The notes beneath the pieces were generated by a model. The model was not told the DNA's origin and ran no database searches. It worked only from the letters and a program-made list of their open reading frames with translations. 64,000 bases of DNA, from the NCBI GenBank assembly GCA_016794125.1, contig JAEUKT010000002.1, forward strand, positions 845,396 through 909,395. Direction: 5' to 3'. This stretch comes from Alphaproteobacteria bacterium. GTDB lineage: Bacteria > Pseudomonadota > Alphaproteobacteria > Micavibrionales > UBA2020. Of this stretch, positions 51,304-60,519 are shown piece by piece (position 1 is the stretch's first letter; each line of letters opens with the position of its first letter). The translations under genes and the position numbers were made by a program.

Positions 51304-52659
51304 TCAATCCCTTTTTTTGTCTTTCTTGTCCTGTTTCTTCTGGCGGCGGGCGGCATCGAGGATATCCCCCGCCCTGATCCAGCTGGCCGAATTCTGTTTG
51401 AGCGATTGCTGGGCCAGCTTCGCCTCCCGGATCGCGAAATCGGTCTTGCCGCGCAACAATTGTTCTTCGGCCAGATGCAGGCGGGACAGGCCTTCCTGTC
51501 CCTGTTTGCCATAGGCAATAGCCAGAAAATGATGGGTCTTGATGTCCTTGGGTTCGGATTGCAGCGCGCGCTCGAACTGCTTCACGGCCTCGGCATAATG
51601 TTTTTGCGTGTCCTTGGCGGATTCCAGCAGCGCATGGCCATAGGCCGCGCGGATCAGTCCGGATTGCGGCGCCAGCTCGACCGATTTCGCATAGGCCGTA
51701 ATCGCGTCGTCGATGCGCGCGTGTTCAAACAGCATCTGGCCCTTCAGTTCAAGGAAATAGGGGTTGCGCGGTTCTTCCTTGATCAGCGGGTCCAGCAGCT
51801 TCAACGCGTCGTCGAGGCGACCTTTGCGGTACAGCGCGATGGCGCGGCCATAGCGCGACGCAACCGATGTTCCTTTGTCCTGCAGCGCCTGATCGGGCAG
51901 CAAAAATCCTTTCAGCTTGGCGACCATGCGCGCATGCATATCAGCCCAACTGGCAGGCAGCGGATCGCCCTTGTAACGCGCGGCGGCGTTTTCCAGCGAC
52001 GCAATGCGGTCCCGCGTCAGGGGGTGCGTGCGCACATATTCGGTCTGCTGCGATTCCGGCAGCAGCTCCTGATCTGCCAGCGTCTCCATGAAGGACACAA
52101 GCCCCGATACCGGCATGCGTGCACCTTTCAGGTAGGCGACCGCCGACTGGTCGGCGGCCGTTTCCTGTATGCGGCTGTGGCGCAGCGCCGCGCGCTGGCC
52201 GACCGAATTGGCGGCGGACAGCACGGCCATGCCCGCTTCGCCCGACCCGGCGGCGGCACCGACCGCGATGCCCAGCAATGTCGCCGCCATCACCTGAAAG
52301 GACAGGTCTTCCATTTCGCTGCGCATGCGGATCAGGTCGCCGTTCGCGATATGGCCGGTTTCATGCGCGATCACGCCGAACAGCTCCGCCGGGTTTTTCG
52401 TGCGCAGGATCAGGCCTGTAAAAATGAAAATATTCTGCCCGCCGGCAACGAAGGCGTTCAGGTCGTTCTGGTCGATCAGGATGAATTTGACGGCGCCGGA
52501 CGATAGACCCGCCTGATCGAAGACGGGCCTGCTGAAGGTGCGCAGCGACTGTTCGATTTCCTCGTCGCGGATCACGCCCATGCCGGCGGCATCTGCACGC
52601 GTGGAGACAGTGACAAGCGCGATCAGCGCGAGCGCAATGAGAGTCCGTTTGATCATCAT
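51304..52659 (-). CDS. M48 metalloprotease with TPR repeats (BepA-like)
   Basis: A 451-residue exported protein with a signal peptide (cleavage near ADAAG), zinc motif HETGH (H99, E100, H103) and third ligand in ETAADQSA, then four to five TPR repeats from about residue 265. BepA in E. coli monitors outer-membrane protein assembly at the BAM complex and degrades stalled LptD; a similar quality-control role is likely. The C-terminus is a basic KKQDKKDKKRD tail. Confidence 0.92.
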   Translation of the reverse strand: MMIKRTLIALALIALVTVSTRADAAGMGVIRDEEIEQSLRTFSRPVFDQAGLSSGAVKFILIDQNDLNAFVAGGQNIFIFTGLILRTKNPAELFGVIAHETGHIANGDLIRMRSEMEDLSFQVMAATLLGIAVGAAAGSGEAGMAVLSAANSVGQRAALRHSRIQETAADQSAVAYLKGARMPVSGLVSFMETLADQELLPESQQTEYVRTHPLTRDRIASLENAAARYKGDPLPASWADMHARMVAKLKGFLLPDQALQDKGTSVASRYGRAIALYRKGRLDDALKLLDPLIKEEPRNPYFLELKGQMLFEHARIDDAITAYAKSVELAPQSGLIRAAYGHALLESAKDTQKHYAEAVKQFERALQSEPKDIKTHHFLAIAYGKQGQEGLSRLHLAEEQLLRGKTDFAIREAKLAQQSLKQNSASWIRAGDILDAARRQKKQDKKDKKRD

Positions 52660-52706
52660 GCTTTATACGTCCGGCCGCGCCTGTCCCTGCGCCGGCCGCC
52701 TGTTAT

Positions 52707-53459
52707 TTAAGGCTTCCAGCCCTGCAGCGGATCGCGGGGCTTGCCGGCATCCTGCCAGCCGCTGTAATCGTCCGGCCACAATGCGCCCGACAGTTTCACG
52801 TTGTATTTCTCGCTGCCGTTCTGTTCGGCCAGCATGAAGCGGAAATTGTCGGCCCAGATCGTGCCTTCGAAACCCGCCTTGCCGAATTTTTCGTTGCGCG
52901 GCGGCTCGTTGCCGCGGTCGACATCCAGGTGGATGCGCGCCTGTTTGTAGGCGATCGTGCGGAACTGGTCGAAGGGCACCGATACGGACATTTTTTTCCA
53001 GTCCTTGATGTCTTCCCCGAGTTTCGCGGTGTCGCCCGCATAGCAGACGGGTTCTTTCTTGCCGGGCACGTCGTAATAGCACAGCGACAGCGTGACGGTA
53101 TGGCCGCGCAGGTTGCGCGTCATCACATCGGCTTCCGCGCCCATCGCAAGGTTGCATTTGCCGCAGTCGTTGAACGAAACGGCGTGGCTGCCGACATTGC
53201 TGATGTCGTTCCAGTTGTACCACGGTTCGATCACGCCCTTCAGCGGCGGGGTGCCGCGCATGGTGAAGGAGCGGTCGCCGGTCTTGAACACATGCGTGTC
53301 TGTACCTGTGAAGTCGTTCACGTATTTGGTGTAGCCCGGATCATTGGGCGCATAGCTCATCTGCTCCGACGGCGCGAAGCTGTCGCGCATTTTCACGTTG
53401 CAGCCCGTCACGGTCACGGCGACCAGCAGCGCGGCAGAGAGCAGGAAGGAGTTTTTCAT
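52707..53459 (-). CDS. Lipoprotein of unknown function
   Basis: A 250-residue protein with lipobox VTGC (Cys20) after a standard signal peptide. The mature part is beta-rich, with four Cys (CGKCN, then two single Cys) and many aromatic residues. I recognise no domain. It is followed upstream by another exported unknown protein (53511) on the same strand with a gap of about 50 bp, and they probably form one unit. Confidence 0.8.
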   Translation of the reverse strand: MKNSFLLSAALLVAVTVTGCNVKMRDSFAPSEQMSYAPNDPGYTKYVNDFTGTDTHVFKTGDRSFTMRGTPPLKGVIEPWYNWNDISNVGSHAVSFNDCGKCNLAMGAEADVMTRNLRGHTVTLSLCYYDVPGKKEPVCYAGDTAKLGEDIKDWKKMSVSVPFDQFRTIAYKQARIHLDVDRGNEPPRNEKFGKAGFEGTIWADNFRFMLAEQNGSEKYNVKLSGALWPDDYSGWQDAGKPRDPLQGWKP

Positions 53460-53510
53460 CGCAGGAAGCCTCTTTCAAAAAACGGGCGGTCGCAAAATCC
53501 GGGATCCGGA

Positions 53511-54101
53511 TCAGTTCATGAACATGCCTTTGGGCGTATAGGTGCCGACGATTTCGGCGGTGTGCCAGTCGCGCAGCTCGACCACCGGGAAGCCTTCGTT
53601 GAAGACGCCGGTGAAATCGGCCAGCAGCTTCAGCGCGCGGCGCTGGTCGAGGTCGGAAATTTTATAGAAGGTCGGGCCCAGTTCCAGAACCGGCACGGGC
53701 GGCTTGCCCTTGCGCATGAACTGGCGCTCGAAAATACGCGCCTTGAAGAATTTGTTCAGCGTCACTTCGGGTGTCCAGTCCTTGTTCCACATCGACGGAT
53801 CCCAGTCCTGGCCGTCCCATTGCTGCGGATGGTCGTTCTGAGGATCCCAGTTGGAAACGTAGGGCTTGAAGCCGTAATGTTCGGGTTTGTCGTACAGGCG
53901 TTTGGGCGCGAAAACATCGCCCGACGGCAGGCGGCCGATCGTGCGTGCGGCATCGCGGAAACCGTTGTCGAGCATGCTGCCCTTGACCGCCATCATGTCG
54001 CCTTCTTCGCCATATTCGTGCTTGCCGGCCTTCGCAGGCATCGATGCGGCAAGGAGCGCAATCAGCGCGGTCGCGGCGAGGGTTTTGACGGCGTATTTCA
54101 T
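53511..54101 (-). CDS. Exported protein of unknown function
   Basis: A 196-residue protein with a signal peptide (cleavage near AKAGK, about residue 25). The mature part is rich in Trp, Asp and Pro (NWDPQNDHPQQW, DWDPSMWNKDW) and has no cysteines. No family is recognised. Partner gene 52707 lies just downstream on the same strand. Confidence 0.75.
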   Translation of the reverse strand: MKYAVKTLAATALIALLAASMPAKAGKHEYGEEGDMMAVKGSMLDNGFRDAARTIGRLPSGDVFAPKRLYDKPEHYGFKPYVSNWDPQNDHPQQWDGQDWDPSMWNKDWTPEVTLNKFFKARIFERQFMRKGKPPVPVLELGPTFYKISDLDQRRALKLLADFTGVFNEGFPVVELRDWHTAEIVGTYTPKGMFMN

Positions 54102-54304
54102 GGATGACTCCTAAAGACTCTAATCCTGTGACTTCCGAATCTAGACTAAATTTACTATAAGTTCAAAAGGATAACTTATTATTAAGCCGTCATATGGCAT
54201 AATGGAGTTATCGTCTGGAATCTGTCTATTCGCCTTTCGGCACGCTTGGCCTGCCAGGGAGCATATTCGTTTTCCGGAAGGTATTTGGTGAGGCAGGGAT
54301 TGCA

Positions 54305-54709
54305 ATGACGGACGCATTATCGATCGCGCTTTCGGGGCTTCGGGCCCAGACCACGCGCTTGGCCGCAACGGCCAGCAATATCGCCAATGCATCGACCTCG
54401 GGCACTGTGCCCAATGCTGACCCGTCAGCACCCGCCTCAACCCTTTACACGCCCGTCACTGTCGATTTCTCGTCGCAGGCGGGCGGCGGCGTTTCCGCGC
54501 AGGTGCGGCCCGACCCGAATGCATATTCCGTAATATATGACCCGTCATCGGGTTACGCGAATGCAGATGGGTTGGTCGCCGTGCCTGATGTGGATCTGGC
54601 GCAGGAAGCGGTGAACCTCCTTGAAACGAAAGCGCTTTATAAAGCGAATCTTTCCGTAATCAAAACGCAGGACGAAATGCTCGGCGACCTGCTGGACACG
54701 ATTGCGTAA
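54305..54709 (+). CDS. Orphan flagellar rod protein FlgC-like
   Basis: A 134-residue protein with both ends of the rod/hook family: N-terminal ALSGLRAQTTRLAATASNIA and C-terminal VDLAQEAVNLLETKALYKAN. The size matches FlgC, a proximal rod subunit. The usual flgB, fliE and other basal-body genes are not adjacent, so it is either isolated from its operon or recruited. The ATG follows AGGGA by 6 bases. Confidence 0.85.
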   Translation: MTDALSIALSGLRAQTTRLAATASNIANASTSGTVPNADPSAPASTLYTPVTVDFSSQAGGGVSAQVRPDPNAYSVIYDPSSGYANADGLVAVPDVDLAQEAVNLLETKALYKANLSVIKTQDEMLGDLLDTIA

Positions 54710-54746
54710 AACCGCGCCCTCCTGAAAAGACTCTTTCTGTAAAGAA

Positions 54747-54771
54747 TGCAGGTTGACTCGAGTGACCTGCA
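54747..54771 (+). terminator. Terminator-like hairpin after flgC-like gene
   Basis: TGCAGGT pairs with ACCTGCA around an 11-base loop that itself contains the palindrome ACTCGAGT. AAAG and CTTT flank the stem. The following T run is short, so termination may be partial. Confidence 0.45.
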
Positions 54772-54886
54772 CTTTATCATTCATGGCGCAACAGCAACGC
54801 ATTCGCAAAACCATCCCAAAACCGCGCGAAGGTTTTGCACGCACACACACTCAATAAATAGAAAAATTTTTACGGAGCACAGAACA

Positions 54887-55720
54887 ATGGCAAACCATCC
54901 CGGCCTCGACCTGCTGAAAGAAGCGTTCAAAAAATTCGCCGACAAATACGTCACCCCCGAAAACGCCGACAAGCTGACCCGCACGGCAGCAGCAGGCGGT
55001 CAGGCTGCGGTCAACAAAGGCCTCGCGGAATTCCCCAAGGCCTATGTGAAGGATGCGGCCAATGATTTCTACAACATCCTGAACAGCGCCGAAGTGTCGG
55101 ACGGCATCTCTCAGGCCGTGCGCGCATTCGACGAAGAAAAAGTGAAGGCGCTGCTGGATAAAGGCATGGCGAAGCTGCAGGAAGAAGAAACCTCGCTCAA
55201 AGTCGCCAAGCAGATTAAAGACATCCTCGCGAAAACCTCGAACGAGCAGATCGAACAGGGCCTCGACCAGGCGCTGGCGACCCGCGCCGACGGCGAAGCG
55301 ATGATCGTGAAGGCGCTGTTCGAGCAGTTCAAGCCCATGCTGGACGACGCGCGCAACGGTTCGGTCGAAGATGTTGCGGCGCAAGTGCGCGACATCGCGG
55401 CGACCATCCCGACCGACGCGATTGCGATGCAGGCAGCGGCGCTGACCCGCGAAGTCACGCCCGAGCGCGTATCGGCGCAGGCGGATGCAATCGTTGGCAA
55501 GCTGCCGTCCGGCAAGGCAGTTGCCGATATCGTCCACGGCCTCGGCGAAATCGCCTCCGACAAGCTGGGCGCGATTGCGGCCTCCAAAACCCCTGCCAAC
55601 GATGTGAAATCGCTGCCGGCGGAATTCGCTGCGGCGGCGCAGGATCTTGTTTCCAAAGTCATCGCGAAAGACAACGAGAACAAGGCAAAGCCTTCGAAAG
55701 GTGCGAAATTCGACCTCTAA
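54887..55720 (+). CDS. Long helical protein of unknown function
   Basis: A 277-residue protein that is almost entirely alpha-helical, with heptad-like stretches around 70-140, no signal peptide and no membrane helix. The composition (Ala, Lys, Asp, Glu) resembles phasin-like or apolipoprotein-like proteins, but no family match is recognised. GGAG lies 10 bases before the ATG. A terminator follows at 55781. Confidence 0.75.
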   Translation: MANHPGLDLLKEAFKKFADKYVTPENADKLTRTAAAGGQAAVNKGLAEFPKAYVKDAANDFYNILNSAEVSDGISQAVRAFDEEKVKALLDKGMAKLQEEETSLKVAKQIKDILAKTSNEQIEQGLDQALATRADGEAMIVKALFEQFKPMLDDARNGSVEDVAAQVRDIAATIPTDAIAMQAAALTREVTPERVSAQADAIVGKLPSGKAVADIVHGLGEIASDKLGAIAASKTPANDVKSLPAEFAAAAQDLVSKVIAKDNENKAKPSKGAKFDL

Positions 55721-55780
55721 TCAGGCCGGATAAACCGATTATCTTCATTTCCGATTTCCCTATTGGATGAAGGTTGATGA

Positions 55781-55820
55781 CGGGCAGGAAGCGTTGACCG
55801 CTTTCCTGCCCGTTTTCTTT
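55781..55820 (+). terminator. Rho-independent terminator
   Basis: CGGGCAGGAAGCG (55781-55793) pairs with CGCTTTCCTGCCCG (55799-55812) with one bulged T, followed by a T-rich run. It ends the helical-protein transcript and lies inside the longer open frame upstream of the DUF3095 gene, which argues for the later start there. Confidence 0.85.
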
Positions 55821-55838
55821 GGTGTTATGCTGTTGCCC

Positions 55839-57056
55839 ATGGACGCTTCATCATCCCGCAGTTTTTATAAAGACCTGTCGCCGATCCAGTCGGGCAGCGG
55901 GATGCTGGATATCGCGCAGCACCGTGTCATCCCCGATGACTGGTGCGTCGTCATCGTCGATATCGTGAATTCGACCAAGGCGATCGAGGCGGGGAAATAC
56001 AAAGACGTCAACATGATCTCCGCATCCTCCATCACCGCCGTGCTGAATGCGGCGGGGCGCGAAGAAATCGCCTATATCTTTGGCGGCGACGGCGCGACGC
56101 TGCTGGTGCCTGCGGCGCTGGCCTATGACGTTGCCGCCGCTTTATACGGTACGCGTCTTATGTCCGAAGAAATTTTTAATCTTGAAATGCGCGCCGGTAT
56201 TGTTTTCGCCGAAAAGCTGCGCGAAATGAACGCGCCCGTGCGCGTCGCCAAGATGGAGGTTGCGCCGGGTGTCTATCAGGCGACATTATCGGGCGACGGC
56301 GTCACGCTTGCCGAAAAAATCGTGAAGGATAAAACCGAAGGCGCCAAGTACGATATCACCGCGCTGTTCCCTAAACAGGCGCTCTCCGCCAAGCCGCCGG
56401 ATTTCAAGGGGCTGCAATGCCGCTGGCAGCCGCTCTATGCGCGCAACGGCGTTGATCTGTCTATCATCGTGCAGGCGCGGCAGGGCGATGATGCGCAAAA
56501 GGCCGCGCTCTATACCGATATGCTCGGCAATATCGAGGAACTATGCGGCCCTGCCGCACAATGGAAACCGGTATCGGCGGGGCAATTGACGCTCGGGAAC
56601 ACGCCCGCCGCGCTCGCGACGGAATCAAAAGTGCAGACGCATAAGCAGGGCCGCAAGGCATACTTGAAATATCTGTGGGATACCGTGCTGATGTCGAGCA
56701 TCGGCAAGGTGATGTTCGCGCTTGGCCTGAAGGCAGGCACGCTGGACGGCAAGGCCTATAAAAAATCGCTTGAGTCACACAACGACTACATCAAGTTCGA
56801 TAACACTCTGCGCCTTGTCATGGATGTGTCGCAGGAAAAAGAAACCTCGCTGCGCCATTATTTCGACATCCTTGTGAAACAGGGGCAGATTTTCTACGGC
56901 ATCCATTCCGCACCGTCAGCGCTGATGACCTGCATTATTTTCGACTATGCCAGCCAGCATTTCCATTTCATCGACGGCTCCGACGGCGGTTATGCGCTAG
57001 CGGCCAAGCAGCTGAAACAACAGGTGAAAGAGGCTGTACAGGGGATCGCTGCGTAA
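55839..57056 (+). CDS. DUF3095 family protein
   Basis: A 405-residue protein. The N-terminal third follows the DUF3095 pattern: SFYKDLSPIQ, then DDWCVVIVDIVNSTKAIEAGKYKDVN and AYIFGGDGATLLVPAAL, reminiscent of class III nucleotide cyclase cores, followed by a VRVAKMEVAPGVYQ block. The second half is less conserved. Whether it has cyclase activity is unknown. The start is ATG 55839, downstream of the terminator. Soluble, cytoplasmic. Confidence 0.85.
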   Translation: MDASSSRSFYKDLSPIQSGSGMLDIAQHRVIPDDWCVVIVDIVNSTKAIEAGKYKDVNMISASSITAVLNAAGREEIAYIFGGDGATLLVPAALAYDVAAALYGTRLMSEEIFNLEMRAGIVFAEKLREMNAPVRVAKMEVAPGVYQATLSGDGVTLAEKIVKDKTEGAKYDITALFPKQALSAKPPDFKGLQCRWQPLYARNGVDLSIIVQARQGDDAQKAALYTDMLGNIEELCGPAAQWKPVSAGQLTLGNTPAALATESKVQTHKQGRKAYLKYLWDTVLMSSIGKVMFALGLKAGTLDGKAYKKSLESHNDYIKFDNTLRLVMDVSQEKETSLRHYFDILVKQGQIFYGIHSAPSALMTCIIFDYASQHFHFIDGSDGGYALAAKQLKQQVKEAVQGIAA

Positions 57057-57071
57057 GCCGGTATAATATTC

Positions 57072-57941
57072 ATGATCCGTGCCATCCTTTTATGCCTGCT
57101 CGCCTGCCTGCTTGCGGCGCCCGCGCATGCCGAGGGCCCGCTGATGAAGCGGCTGCATGACCGCATGGCGGCAAAGCAAACCGGCGATGCGGCTGTCATG
57201 GAAATCGCCGGTTTGAAAACCGCCTACTGGCTGCCGGAAACGGCTGCGCCCGCGCCGCTGGTCATTTTCTCGCACGGCTTCGGCGGCTGCAAAACGCAGA
57301 GCAAATTCCTGATGCAGGCGCTGGCCGCGAATGGTTACGTTGTCGTCGCGCCCGACCATGCGGATGCCATGTGCGGGCTTGACATGCAGCGGCCGGCCGA
57401 AAAATTCCGCGACATCGAAAAATGGACGGACCAGACCTATAAAAACCGTGGCGACGATATCCGAAATCTATATGCCGCGTTGAAATCGGATGACGCATGG
57501 CATGCGCGCATCGACTGGAAACGCGTCGCGCTGGCCGGCCATTCGTTGGGCGGCTATACGGTGGTCGGGCTCGCGGGCGGCTGGTCGTCCTGGAAAATGG
57601 ACGGCATCGGCGCGGTGCTGGCGCTGTCGCCCTATGTCGGCCCTTATGTCGAAAACGGCGATCTTGCGCATCTGGCGGCACCCATCATGTATCAGGGCGG
57701 CACGCGCGACACGGGCATTACGCCGACGGTCAAGAAAAAGGACGGCGCGTATGACAAAACATCATCACCCGCCTATTTCGTCGAGTTTGATAAAACCGGG
57801 CATTTCGGCTGGACCGATTTATCCCAAGCCAGCCAAACGCGGGTGGTGAAATACAGCCTGTGGTTTCTGGATCACGCACTGAACAAGATAGATGTGCCGA
57901 TGCCGCATGAAGACGGCGTCAGCGATATCCGCGAAAAATAA
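57072..57941 (+). CDS. Exported alpha/beta hydrolase (dienelactone hydrolase-like)
   Basis: A 289-residue protein with a signal peptide (cleavage near AHAEG) and an alpha/beta hydrolase fold: FSHGFGGCKTQ (oxyanion loop), GHSLGG (nucleophile Ser), later Asp in GGTRDTG and His in KTGHFGW. It resembles platelet-activating-factor acetylhydrolase or dienelactone hydrolase families, so an ester substrate is likely but unknown. The stop abuts the convergent gene at 57942. Confidence 0.88.
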   Translation: MIRAILLCLLACLLAAPAHAEGPLMKRLHDRMAAKQTGDAAVMEIAGLKTAYWLPETAAPAPLVIFSHGFGGCKTQSKFLMQALAANGYVVVAPDHADAMCGLDMQRPAEKFRDIEKWTDQTYKNRGDDIRNLYAALKSDDAWHARIDWKRVALAGHSLGGYTVVGLAGGWSSWKMDGIGAVLALSPYVGPYVENGDLAHLAAPIMYQGGTRDTGITPTVKKKDGAYDKTSSPAYFVEFDKTGHFGWTDLSQASQTRVVKYSLWFLDHALNKIDVPMPHEDGVSDIREK

Positions 57942-58268
57942 TCAGTCTTTCGGGTTGTGCATTTCTTTCAATGCGAGGAACACTTTTGTATCGGGGCGCG
58001 CGTCGCGCAGGATGTCCTCGAACAGCAACCGCAGCTGGTCGAGCGCGGAATCCACAGAGTCGGCATCGCCCTTGAGGGTTTGTTTGGGAAGCTTCAGTTC
58101 CCATTTCACATCGCCGCTATAGAGCATGGAAAAACCATCGCCCAGCAGCATGTTGATGTCTGCGTATTTTTGCCCCAGCGTCCCGTTGCCAAGGATCGCC
58201 TTCATGCGCTTGCTAGATTCGTTCGTCACACCCGTCTGCCCTGTTTTCGCCCCGTTAACCGGAGTCAA
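57942..58268 (-). CDS. Small unknown protein
   Basis: A product of about 95-108 residues with an amphipathic region (LDQLRLLFEDILRDA) and no signal. The start is uncertain: TTG 58268, GTG 58229 (with AGGG upstream) and ATG 58205 are all in frame. It may be a small cytoplasmic protein or the end of the tRNA-Thr neighbourhood. No family is recognised. Confidence 0.5.
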   Translation of the reverse strand: MTPVNGAKTGQTGVTNESSKRMKAILGNGTLGQKYADINMLLGDGFSMLYSGDVKWELKLPKQTLKGDADSVDSALDQLRLLFEDILRDARPDTKVFLALKEMHNPKD

Positions 58269-58522
58269 AATGAAGTAGAGACCTAAAGCCTACTTTCTTG
58301 ACATAAGCAAGTAAAGCGGATTCTGGGGTATTTCTGTACGAAGTTTTAAGGCGCAAATTCGGCTTTCAGGTGCAAAAGAACCGCCCAAAAACACAAAAAA
58401 TAGTGTCAAATGCAGAAAGAATGCTGTCTTGGCAGTTGTTTTTATCAAAAAATCCGCGTTTCTGCGCAAAAAAACACATTTTAGACCGGTAAAACGCTCC
58501 AAAAGTCGGGAAAAATGGATAA

Positions 58523-58597
58523 TGGTGCCGGCGGAGAGGATTGAACTCCCGACCTTCGGTTTACAAAACCGCTGCACTACCGCTGTGCTACGCCGGC
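58523..58597 (-). tRNA. tRNA-Thr (TGT)
   Basis: A 75-nt cloverleaf with encoded CCA. Acceptor GCCGGCG pairs with CGCCGGC, D arm GCACAGCGGTAGTGC, anticodon loop TTTGTAA with anticodon TGT (threonine), and T arm with GTTCAATCC. It lies beside the Dot coupling gene block, a common position for acquired islands, but no repeat or integrase is seen here. Confidence 0.93.
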
Positions 58598-58794
58598 ATC
58601 TGGCGGGTTGGCGCGGGAATATACGTAATTCCCCTCGAAACCCTCCCATTTTTATAAGTCACGGCAGGAATTTTTCAAGATAAATCGGCTGGCATTGAAA
58701 CTCTAGGCGCAGAGTCAATATGTGTTAATATATCAGGGCTATATTAAGGGGAAGTACGGCGGTTCACGCCGTGCGGGTTCAGGGACAGGTCTAA

Positions 58795-59970
58795 GTGTCG
58801 CAGCAGAAAAGTCCGCATGAAGATTTTATCATGTTCACGATTGTCGTGGGCATCCTCGCCGGCTTGTGCTGGGTCATCTGGCATTTCTTCAGCGCGGAAC
58901 TGACGAACCTTGTGCGCTATGTGCGCATCGCGGAAATGTGGGTCGTGCGCGGCATCTACGGCAAGAATTTCGGCATCGGCGATTCAGTGGGCCGCGAATA
59001 CCTGAAGGTATGGCAGGGCTGGCTGCCCCATGCGCCGGTCGAAGATATTACGATCGATCATATCAAGCGCTCCACGCTGGTCGCCGTTGTCCCTCTGAAA
59101 TACGTATTTCTGGCGATCATGGCGGTCATGACCGTCTTCACCATTTTCCGCGGTCCAGGCACGCAATACCGCCGCCGCATGGGCCTTGAAACGCTGATGC
59201 AGGAGCAGGCGAAATCCTTCCCTGCCATCAAGCCTTTCCTGAAATTCGACCCGCGCAAAATGCCCGGTCGCGCGCCCGGCCAGCCGGTGCCCGAACAATT
59301 GCCCCTGTTCTCCGAAGCGCTGTCGCCCGAAGAATGGCTTGCCTATCATTCCATCCGCTGGTCGGGCGGGCAGCTGGATTATAACGCCGCCTATCACGCA
59401 CTGGCCGAACAGCTGGGCAAGCGCTGGGAGGGGCCGGAGGCGCTGCCGATCCACATGCAATGCCTCTACGCCGCCTGCGCGCTGAAGCTGATCCGCAAGC
59501 GCAAGGACTGCGAAGAAATCCTGAATATGATGTCCGAAAGCTGGACGCCGGAGGGCGGCTTCCGCGCATCGGCCAAGCTGAAATCCAAGGTAAAGGCGGT
59601 CATCAAGAACCCTAAAACCGGCGGGGCGCTCCGCAAATTCGCCGACCAGCACGCCTATGAAACCACCGCCATGCTCCGCTGCGTGATGCGCGCGCGCGAG
59701 GAAGGCGGCGTTTTGGCGCCTGCCGAATTCGCCTGGATGCGCGGCCATGACCGCACGCTTTGGTATCCGCTCAACAACCTGGGCCGCAAGTCGTATTGCG
59801 CCGAGGCATCGGGCGCGCTCGTCCACTTTACGAACGAGCTGATCGCCGGCCAGAAAATTCCGACACCGCGCTTCGACGAAGTGATCCGCGGCCTCGAGGC
59901 TTACATGAAAAGCCCCGGCGCCCGCCCGATCCCCGAGCTCGAGAAAAAAGGCGCGAAAAAAGAAGACTGA
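58795..59970 (+). CDS. dotM: Type IVB secretion coupling-complex protein DotM/IcmP
   Basis: A 391-residue inner-membrane protein that joins DotL in the type IV coupling complex and recognises acidic (Glu-rich) effector signals in Legionella. Membrane helices lie at about residues 13-32 and 95-110, followed by a cytoplasmic domain with LSPEEWLAYHSIRWSGGQLDY and LGKRWEGPEALPIHMQCLYA. GTG 58795 is the start, with AGGT upstream. It is the first gene of a four-gene block that also encodes DotL. Confidence 0.9.
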   Translation: MSQQKSPHEDFIMFTIVVGILAGLCWVIWHFFSAELTNLVRYVRIAEMWVVRGIYGKNFGIGDSVGREYLKVWQGWLPHAPVEDITIDHIKRSTLVAVVPLKYVFLAIMAVMTVFTIFRGPGTQYRRRMGLETLMQEQAKSFPAIKPFLKFDPRKMPGRAPGQPVPEQLPLFSEALSPEEWLAYHSIRWSGGQLDYNAAYHALAEQLGKRWEGPEALPIHMQCLYAACALKLIRKRKDCEEILNMMSESWTPEGGFRASAKLKSKVKAVIKNPKTGGALRKFADQHAYETTAMLRCVMRAREEGGVLAPAEFAWMRGHDRTLWYPLNNLGRKSYCAEASGALVHFTNELIAGQKIPTPRFDEVIRGLEAYMKSPGARPIPELEKKGAKKED

Positions 59971-59985
59971 TAAGGGAGAGTTGAT

Positions 59986-60492
59986 ATGTTCGCTTTCACA
60001 AGCAAAGACGTGGACGCCAAGGTGGTGGGCACCGCCCTTGTGGTGTCTTTTTCCGGCGAACAGCCGAAAGTCTGGCGCGCCGACATGTCGGGGCTTGCGA
60101 CGGCAACCCTTGAAATCCGCGACGCTGCCGGCAAGTCGAGCGTCATCCTGAACAAATCCGGCCAGCCCGAAGAAGTGATCGCGACCTATGCCGACCGCGA
60201 AAGCGCGACGCATGCGCACAAAGTCATCACGCAGGCGATGCTGCGCGGCGATGTGCAGGCGGGCGGCGGGCAGGGCAACGGCCTTATCTGGCGCGTGGTC
60301 AAATGGGGCATCGCCATCGTGTTCCTGCTGTTTGTCATCGACACGATGTCGGCGGCGGTGCGTAATTATATGGCTGGCGGCAATCCGAACCCTGCGCGCC
60401 CGACGATGCAGGGCACGGAACTGGGCCGCAACCCCTATGCCAAGCCGGGCGAACCGGTGCCGGCGGACCAGCTGTTCGGCGGCGGCAAGTAA
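59986..60492 (+). CDS. Small membrane-anchored protein between dotM and dotL
   Basis: A 168-residue protein with a soluble N-terminal domain (about 1-95, beta-rich), one membrane helix (GIAIVFLLFVIDTMSAAVRNYM) and a Pro-rich tail. It is unlike DotN or IcmS/W. Its place between dotM and dotL, with short gaps, makes a coupling-complex subunit likely. Function unknown. Confidence 0.7.
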   Translation: MFAFTSKDVDAKVVGTALVVSFSGEQPKVWRADMSGLATATLEIRDAAGKSSVILNKSGQPEEVIATYADRESATHAHKVITQAMLRGDVQAGGGQGNGLIWRVVKWGIAIVFLLFVIDTMSAAVRNYMAGGNPNPARPTMQGTELGRNPYAKPGEPVPADQLFGGGK

Positions 60493-60519
60493 GTTTTAAT
60501 GTAAGGAAGCGGCACTCAC

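Noticed and set aside
54220..54260. Sigma-54-like site before the FlgC-like gene
   Set aside because: GG-to-GC spacing is 12 rather than 10.
57942..58268. Confident start at 58268 for the small gene
   Set aside because: TTG with no clear ribosome-binding site; the start remains open between 58268, 58229 and 58205.
58429..58683. Plus-strand frame over tRNA-Thr
   Set aside because: It is the usual antisense translation of a tRNA gene and has no homology of its own.
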